From Astropecten irregularis (Eukaryota; Echinodermata; Asteroidea; Paxillosida; Astropectinidae), in contig OZ020258.1 in assembly GCA_963971285.1 (NCBI GenBank), positions 9,072,614 to 9,136,613 of the forward strand: a DNA stretch of 64,000 nucleotides. Reading direction: 5' to 3'. Numbering within the stretch: position 1 is the first letter of the stretch; each line of letters opens with the position of its first letter. The notes beneath the pieces are model-generated. The model made no database searches and was not told where the DNA came from. It worked only from the letters and a program-made list of their open reading frames with translations. Positions 57,688-64,000 of the stretch are shown here, one piece after another. Both the position numbers and the translations under genes were made by a program.

Positions 57688-58279
57688 AATTACCTGAAGC
57701 AGATGGAAACAATGATAAACATAACGCTTTTCAACTAACCATTCTGTCAGATAATTAATTACAAACGTGAACTCTGCTCTATTTGTGAAAGGCTTATATA
57801 TAGCGTTGCGTGTCAATTTCATTATGTCAGCTTTTCAACATCTCGTCTATGTATTAGGAAGGCATGAACAGGTTAGGCATGAAATGATGTTTATGTTTAA
57901 CTGATATAAGAGGCAAGTATGTACAGTGACTCTCTGCAGTCTTCTTGCTTGGTGGTATACATGGTGCTCAAGTGCCACGAAACGATTTTGCAGTCAAAGT
58001 AATCCTTCTGATGTATCATTCGTGTCTGTATCGGCCACAATGCATTGTGAAATCATAGAAAATAAGAGGATAAGAAGCAAAATTGCCAGAGAAAAATGGA
58101 CTATATCTCACTGTTATTATACAATGGAAACGGAAGATGATGTGGAGGTGGGCCGAGTAATGAAGGTAAGAGGGAATATAATTTGTATGCAATTTTGTCT
58201 CTTACAAAGCAGAAAAAGCAACTCTAGGCGAGAAGCAACAAAAGAACAAGATTCAGTGTGGCATAAAACTAGGAATTGA
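57688..58279. repeat. Duplicated segment, copy 1, with conserved plus-strand ORF
   Basis: It aligns with 60704-61297 over nearly 600 bases (ggtggtatacatggtgctca, aggcatgaaatgatgtttat are shared exactly). A plus-strand ORF from ATG at 58040 to 58279 reads MHCEIIENKRIRSKIAREKW and later TMETEDDVEVG...KTRN. The partner ORF keeps the same start, length class and end. A GT-A/G-AG donor-like site follows VGRVMK. Confidence 0.7.
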
Positions 58280-58285
58280 TATCCC

Positions 58286-58378
58286 ACGAAGGGCTTCTAT
58301 TTGCATTTACGAAACGGAGGCTTGGGCTCAGGATCAGGTTCCAGCTCTGACATCCATAATTATTATGCTGAAAATATA
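58286..58378. repeat. Family F fragment carrying a family I-like flank
   Basis: tatcccacgaagggcttcta precedes gcatttacgaaacggaggct, the same junction found at 57313-57350, so this is a copy of that nested junction, cut off after gctgaaaatata. Confidence 0.7.
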
Positions 58379-58465
58379 TTCCTCAGTAGAACTAGTGTAT
58401 AGGTAGTTGTGTCAGTGTATCAAAAATACATGTAATATGGAAAATTAATGTGTAGCACTTAAAGA

Positions 58466-58600
58466 TTACCTAGTTGCTGGAGTTAGTACATAAGCTTTGC
58501 AGTAACAACTACATCTGATCAGATGTTACATCTGATGAGGTAGCTGTTACTACGAAAGCTTATGTACTTATTCCCCTAGTTAATAGTCTTTAAGTGCCAC
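58466..58600. repeat. Palindrome with about 60-bp arms
   Basis: agtacataagctttgcagta and acatctgatc on the left mirror gatcagatgt...tactacgaaagcttatgtac on the right. Confidence 0.75.
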
Positions 58601-58955
58601 CGTAATTTTCTTAGTAGAACTGTCTACTTTGTAGTTAATTGAAGGAGTACATGCAACATGCACGGAGCTTTAAATGGCAGAGCTAGGGTAATGGGTCTTT
58701 AAAAAGACTCTAAGTGCTACCTTAATTTTCTTAGTAGAACTGTCTACTTTGTAGTTATTAAATTGAAGGTGTACATGCACCATGCACGGAGTTTCAAATG
58801 GCAAAGGTAGGATAATGGGTCTTTAAATAGCCTTTAAGTGCTACCGTAATTGTCTTAGTAGAACTGTCTACTTTGTAGTTATTAAATTGAAGGTGTACAT
58901 GCACCATTCACGGAGTTTCAAATGGCAAAGGTAGGATAATGTGTGAGGCCTAAAG
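58590..58955. repeat. Three tandem units of about 120 bp
   Basis: ttcttagtagaactgtctac, ttgtagttattaaattgaag and cacggagtttcaaatggcaa repeat at 58605, 58725 and 58850. Confidence 0.85.
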
Positions 58956-59994
58956 ACCTTTCTTTTGTTTGAAAACACTGGTTGGCAAGATATGGGCGGC
59001 CCAATGTTGCAAATCATTTCGTCTTATTCACAGACGGCGTGACCAACTTCAACGTTTTGGTAAACTTTCCATAACTGTATGTACAAAATACATATCAGCA
59101 TCGCTTGTGTTGTTTCCATTACATTCAGCAATATCTGCAATTTCCGTACAAATTGGGTAAAATATGTGGTTATTTTATAGTTTCCGCCAGTGCTGGTTGG
59201 CAAAATCTCGGTCTGTGATGTTGCAAAAGAAAGGTGTATACCAGAAAGCCTAGAAAATATATGTAAACACGACTGGGGCTGGCAACAGTCCTATGGTGAG
59301 AAATAGGTTGCATAAATGACGAGCATAACTTTTCCTATAACTCAAAGAGTTGGTTGTGAGGTTTGTTTGTTTGTTTGATGTTGGGCTTTTGGGGAGGGTG
59401 CTTTTCGTTGTTTTACATAATGCATTAATTATTATAAAACTTACCTGTAAAAGCATAATCAAAATCAGTTCTTACGTTTTCGAGAAAGCGAGGAGATGTT
59501 TGCGTACGTTGCTATTAATTTTGTTTCATTTATGACAATTTAATTCCATCGAAATCAGCTGCTTTGTTTCAATATATGAATATGTCAGTATTGAAGAGAT
59601 TAATATGGTAAACTAATTGGTTCTGACATAGACTTTATGAATGATAAGCTTTCAGGCCCTTATAACTGAACAATAAATGTCTGTGGTCCAACTAGTCCTG
59701 CGCTCTCACTGTAATGCAAGAAGTGCATGCTGCACGTAATAGATAATATTGACACTACACTCACAAACTGACAGCAGGGAGCTAGAGGCTGCGTAAGGAG
59801 AATGTCAAAACATGAAAACTATAAAGTAGAAGAACTTGATATTTAGTATATACACTGAAGTGAACTTCGCTTACCTTAAAGGATTTTATTGGCCTATTTT
59901 AGAAGAGTGGTCATTATAATTTTGATAACCGCAATGCATAGTACTGTCGCTGCTGGAGATAACGAGAATTGTTCTATATTTTAAATAATAATTG

Positions 59995-60085
59995 AAAAGT
60001 GAAAAAAGACAAATTGACTGGAGCGGGATTCGAATCGGCGACCTCCTGAATTCAGTCAGTTTCCCTTGTGGTTATTTGATGATTA
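59995..60085. repeat. SINE type 2 fragment
   Basis: tgaaaagtgaaaaaagacaa, gactggagcgggattcgaat and cctgaattcagtcagtttcc match the flanks near 49000. Confidence 0.6.
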
Positions 60086-60703
60086 AATAATAATTGATAT
60101 AATAATTATAGTGATAGTTGACATTATTTTGGTGGGAAGTGTACATATGTAGTTGGCATAACAGTGTTTGATGGCAGATAACACAGTGAATATGACAAAT
60201 GTGGTGATTACAAAAACACATCAAAACAATGAATTTCAATTACAAGACAAGATGGCGGCTGCCTGTACGGAGCAAGTGGAAAACCGTGTTTTGTTTTTTG
60301 TTTTGCTTTCAAAAACCTAATTAACATATTATGTTAAGTACCGCATTAAACATCTGCCTGAAAAAAATGCATAGTGCAGTGCAGCACCCCTTGTAAATAT
60401 ATGTCCCAAGAAATGCACAACCATTTTCAAAAAGTGACAAGTAGTAAACATTGCTTCACTTCGATTTTCATATTTACTCTATTTTACTCCATTATTAATC
60501 TTCTCTTGGGTTGTTGTTTAATAGTGTCATGTCTTGGAATAATGCACTTAATCTAATTTTAAAACAAAAACACAAAAAAGCAATATTTGTGAAGATTTTG
60601 CTTTTCTGCTTTATGCTAAGAATTAAGCTATAAAGCTTCTATAATAAAGGTCTTACATTTTATTGTCGTCATTTTCCAAATAAAATAGTTAACCCACTTT
60701 TAT

Positions 60704-61297
60704 TTTTCCAAAATACATGAAGCATATGGAAAAAATGATATGACCATAATGCATTTTAACTAGATATTCAGTTTGGGTAATTAATTTACAAAAGTGAACT
60801 CTGGTTTGTTTGTGAAAGGCTCAGCGTTGGACGTCAAGTCCATTATGTCAACTTTCAACATCTCGTTGAAAGGAATATGATATAGGAAATGCATAAACAG
60901 GCTACGCATGAAATGATGTTTATGTTTAACTGATATTAAAGGCATGTACACACAGTGACTCTCCGTAGTTCTTTTGGTGGTATACATGGTGCTCAAGTGT
61001 CCTGAGGGGATTCTGTATTCAAAGTAATCCGTCTGATATATCATTCTATAGTTAGGCCACAATGCAGTGTCAAGTTTTGGAAAAAACGAGGAAAATTGGC
61101 AACATCGCCAAAGCAAAATGGACTAAATGTCACTGTAATAATAATAATACAATGGAATTGGAAGAAGATGTGGAGGAAGGCCTAGTAATTGAGGTGAGAC
61201 GGAATTTTAGTCATGCAATTTTGCCTCTGAAGGCAGTAAGGTGCAGTCTAGGTGAGAATAAAAAAAAAATATTCAGTGAGGCAAAAACGAGGAATTG
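60704..61297. repeat. Duplicated segment, copy 2, with conserved plus-strand ORF
   Basis: The partner of 57688-58279. The ORF from 61062 reads MQCQVLEKTRKIGNIAKAKW and TMELEEDVEEGLVIEVRRN, ending KTRN. Two extra codons (Asn run) are in frame. A donor-like site (gag/gtgaga) lies at the same position as in copy 1. Confidence 0.7.
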
Positions 61298-61319
61298 ATT
61301 TTCTTCTTAAAATAATGTA

Positions 61320-61512
61320 GGCTTGCGGTGACACCATATAATATCTTCTGTGAGAGTGCGTGGTTCTGATAAGAACCGTTGGTATTTATCTCGACGTTCC
61401 GAACAGTATGCTCTGTTCGTCCTCAAGAGAGTGACTGAGGACGTACCACCGGTTCTTCTCAGAACTACACACTCTCAGAGAAGAGATTACATGGTGTCAC
61501 CGCAAAATTACC
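61320..61512. repeat. Fold-back element, both arms present
   Basis: gcttgcggtgacaccatata and tggttctgataagaaccgtt on the left mirror ccggttcttctcagaactac and acatggtgtcaccgcaaaat on the right. The centre has tctcgacgttccgaacagta. A single arm is at 2385-2620. Confidence 0.85.
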
Positions 61513-61719
61513 TTCTTTGAGTACTTTCACCATGCATAGCTTCAAGTCGTACTTGATATTCTTCTTAAAACTTTCTACTTTGTGGGTAATTTAATCAAAG
61601 AAAAGTAGAATGCGGAGAAGGTTGTTGGAATAGATCACCTTTATACTTTTGGGCAAAGCTAGGGTGACATGCATGCGTGAAAGAAGTTGCAGTGATGAAC
61701 ACCTCTCATCACATGCGCG

Positions 61720-61825
61720 GTTCCAGAGACAATACTTTGGGGGGCTAGAAGAGCAAATATTTTTTAGAAGGGCATTTTGGGGCTAGACCCTTCTTATTAG
61801 GAGTAGAACAACATGCACAATAGCG
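61720..61825. repeat. GGGGGCTAGA repeat fragment
   Basis: ggttccagagacaatacttt, tggggggctagaagagcaaa and aacatgcacaatagcgta parallel 10010-10145. Confidence 0.55.
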
Positions 61826-61864
61826 TATCCCACAACACTTTTTTCATGTCATTGATCCATTATT

Positions 61865-62060
61865 TTCCAGCTGGTTTTGATCTTCCTCAAAGGCTAAATG
61901 ACAAGAGGAATAGAACATGCAAGTAGAGATACACAGAAATGGATGAGATGATCATAACAAAGATTGGTTCAAAGTGACCAGGGAGGGTGGGTGAAGTCAA
62001 GTGTGGTCAGGGAAAAGGGACAAATTGGTCTTGGGAACATCAAAGGTGAAGTACACTAAA
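61865..62060. repeat. Family H fragment
   Basis: atcttcctcaaaggctaaat, gacaagaggaatagaacatg and aaatggatgagatgatcat match 42910-42980. Confidence 0.6.
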
Positions 62061-62184
62061 CAAAGGCATAAAGATGCATAAGAGGCTGAGGTAACTCATT
62101 TTTAGTCAGATATAGTTTATCAATGTCAGTTTACACTTATCCATGTATTCTATGTTCTCAATCCTTTCTATATGCATCATATAG

Positions 62185-62341
62185 ATGGCGTCTTTGGGCA
62201 AGCTGGACGAATTTGTGCGACTTTACAACGCGGACCCAAAGAGACTTGCCTTCAGAGATAAGCAAGGAGCTAGTGCGCTCCACCATGCTGCCTCCAATAA
62301 CAGAATCAATATCATGCAGTTTATCCTTGGACTAGACGAAG
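62185..62341 (+). CDS. TRPA1: TRPA1-like channel, first ankyrin-repeat exon
   Basis: It encodes MASLGKLDEFVRLYNADPKR, LAFRDKQGASALHHAASNNR and INIMQFILGLDE. The pattern G.S.LHHAA..N....MQF is the ankyrin-repeat helix-turn-helix, and LDEFVRLYNADPKRL follows the start of the TRPA1 ankyrin array in insects. In phase with 54136-54481 the text reads SPYRILR-MASLGKLDEF. Acceptor catcatatag, donor acgaag/gtaagc; phase 0 in, phase 1 out. The remaining ankyrin repeats, the six membrane segments and the pore lie beyond 64000. A stand-alone ankyrin protein cannot be ruled out from this window. Confidence 0.7.
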
Positions 62342-62456
62342 GTAAGCTGGCTCTGTCGTTATTAGTCTCATCATATTATTATAATGACACCTCTTTTGTG
62401 AATACGTGTACATGTTAATTTCCTGCTCACCATTTCTAGTCTTGTGTGATTTTATG

Positions 62457-62808
62457 TTAAAGGTGATATCATACTTTGGTTTTTTGTCAAAGAAATACAG
62501 ATTCATGAGCAAAATTATAAAGACAGATAGTCATCTGTGAAAATTTTAGTTCCATACGGTGCTCACTTTTTGAAAAAATATTGAAAAACGGCCACGGTAT
62601 TTCAAAATTTTTTCTGTTTTATTTTTGATCTTTAAAAGGTCAAAAATAATTTTGGTCACTGGTTTTATTCTTTTTCTGGTTAAATACAGCATTTCAGGCA
62701 GAACTATTGAAACGGTATGTTTCTACCATCACCATCTTTATATCCTGTAAGTTAAATCTTTGGAGATTTCTGTTTCGGTATGTTACCAATGTATGACACT
62801 ACCTTTAA
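62457..62808. repeat. Family A element
   Basis: ttaaaggtgatatcatactt to atgtatgacactacctttaa. Confidence 0.85.
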
Positions 62809-62821
62809 CTTAATAACCATA

Positions 62822-62985
62822 GGGCGTTTACGAAACGGTGTCTCAGGCTCCCTCTCCATTTCATGGATCCATTTTAAAATAACAGGTATCAAAAATATAT
62901 ATAAGCTTTCGGCTGCGGTTCGGAAGTAGATTCTATGGTTTAAAAAGTAAAGTTAAAAAATAAAACACCGTTTTTTCATTACGTG
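62822..62985. repeat. Family F element, left part
   Basis: tagggcgtttacgaaacggt to gctgcggttcggaagtagat; the right TIR is missing. Confidence 0.75.
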
Positions 62986-63002
62986 CATCAGTATTGTTTC
63001 AT

Positions 63003-63375
63003 TAAAGGCACATTACAGAAATGGTAACATACCCAAACAGAAATGTTCACAGATTTACATATAACTTTTAGGATATGAAGATGGTGCTGGTAAAAGTATA
63101 CCTGTTAAAACATTTCTGCCTGAAATGCTGTATTTAATCAGTACAATCAGAAATGAGTAAAACAATGACCGAAAACAGTTCGATCACTTAGTAAGATCAA
63201 AACCATTCTTTATGTTTTATAGGAAAAAATGAGTCGGGTTTTCGCTATTTTCTCGTGAGTCAGCTGATGTCCGATTGAGCTAAAAAAATTGTTTATCGTT
63301 TTATGTACATGCTGGATCAGACAAAGTGTCAATGTTGTTCTGTAACCTTCACCAATCATGTATTACACCTTTAAT
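63003..63375. repeat. Family B element, full length
   Basis: ttaaaggcacattacagaaa to ccaatcatgtattacacctt then taa. Confidence 0.85.
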
Positions 63376-63844
63376 ATCAGCTGATACGATGGGTTTGTTG
63401 TTCAAGATTACATCCAATGACGGTATTTCATAGAGAAATTGTTGACATCAATATTAATTTTTGTATTAATCTGCACTGCAACTAAACAATGCTTCTCATT
63501 CGCATCGCTCCTAAAAACTGTCATAAAGGTCTGTATTTGTATTTGACTCATACGGCGCGCCATAGCCCAGAGCACCTGCATCTAAGAAGATGACGTCAAT
63601 ACGGTCAATAAATACAAGACCAACGCAGCGCACAATTTGAAAAGGAAGAAGTATGAAGGGCGGAAGGGGAAACCAAACATCCGTTTTGCAGATGAATGGC
63701 ACATTCAGTTTTCGACAAATCAATATAAAGATGATATTATTGCTGTGGTATTTTAGAGAAAGCTGCTTCAATTCAAAGCAATTCACAGAATTACAGACAC
63801 AGCTATACACCAGAAGTAAAGCAAAACACTGTGGGGGTACTTTG

Positions 63845-63935
63845 ACTTTGGCCTAGTGGTCTGGTGTGTCGTACTCAATACTCTTGTGGTCAATCTACAA
63901 ATTGTGGGTTCAGATCCAGCCATGGGTGCACCACA
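63845..63935 (+). repeat. tRNA-derived SINE head
   Basis: ttggcctagtggtctggtgt and gtgggttcagatccagccat match, in the opposite sense, the head at 1990-2080. Confidence 0.55.
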
Positions 63936-64000
63936 CTAAAAAAAAACCCATTGACCTTAGTGTAAAATCCCTCAATTTCAGAGTTAAAAAAAAACATCCA

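Noticed and set aside
63511-63856. Opposed ORFs near the right edge as a channel exon
   Set aside because: No ankyrin-repeat pattern in any frame and no paired splice sites.

Overview
The window looks like AT-rich nuclear DNA from an invertebrate animal, most likely a marine deuterostome. Three things suggest this: genes are split into short GT-AG exons, the introns are packed with short inverted-repeat transposons and tRNA-derived SINEs, and the gene set is animal (a Src-family tyrosine kinase with unique, SH3, SH2 and kinase regions, a C-type lectin, and a TRPA-type channel). The phylum is inference.

Region 1 (about 0.5-8.4 kb, minus strand) holds the 5' part of a secreted C-type lectin gene. 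A TATA-like site and untranslated exon lie near 8.3-8.4 kb, a signal-peptide exon at 7416-7497, and four exons encode two tandem C-type lectin domains (4187-4409, 2722-2975, 1253-1427, 551-753). Every junction keeps reading phase. The gene runs off the left edge or ends in exons I could not identify.

Region 2 (about 14.7-36.7 kb, plus strand) is a complete Src-family kinase gene of 11 coding exons and 554 predicted residues, with a likely leader exon pair near 15 kb. It most resembles the LYN/HCK/LCK branch. Introns hold about two dozen mobile elements, including a 461-bp near-perfect palindrome just before the ATP-lysine exon. Oddities are a shifted kinase intron, an activation loop one residue short, and a C-tail ending one residue after the regulatory tyrosine.

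Region 3 (about 41-64 kb, plus strand) contains the start of a TRPA1-like channel gene. Exons at 54136-54481 and 62185-62341 encode the segment leading into the first ankyrin repeats. Two further upstream exons (45481-45532, 51784-51881) fit in phase and would give an unusual N-terminal extension. The channel continues past the right edge. A possible small two-exon gene (42381-44393) and a Cys-rich minus-strand ORF (41289-41885) lie upstream.

The rest is repeats. At least eight inverted-repeat families recur; I call them A to I by local letter. Families A and B share one end and form chimeras. There are three or four tRNA-derived SINE types, several minisatellites (3.3-4.0, 13.4-13.7, 20.2-20.8, 36.8-37.4, 45.2-45.4 kb), a GTT microsatellite, a LINE reverse-transcriptase remnant near 10.7 kb and a duplicated 0.6-kb segment (57.7 and 60.7 kb) with a conserved small ORF. 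Stretches not listed (for example 168-550, 12916-13380, 19420-20190, 23790-24240, 38200-39030, 47510-48390, 49650-51200, 56500-57230, 59250-59990 and 63375-63840) showed nothing I could support beyond unique AT-rich sequence.
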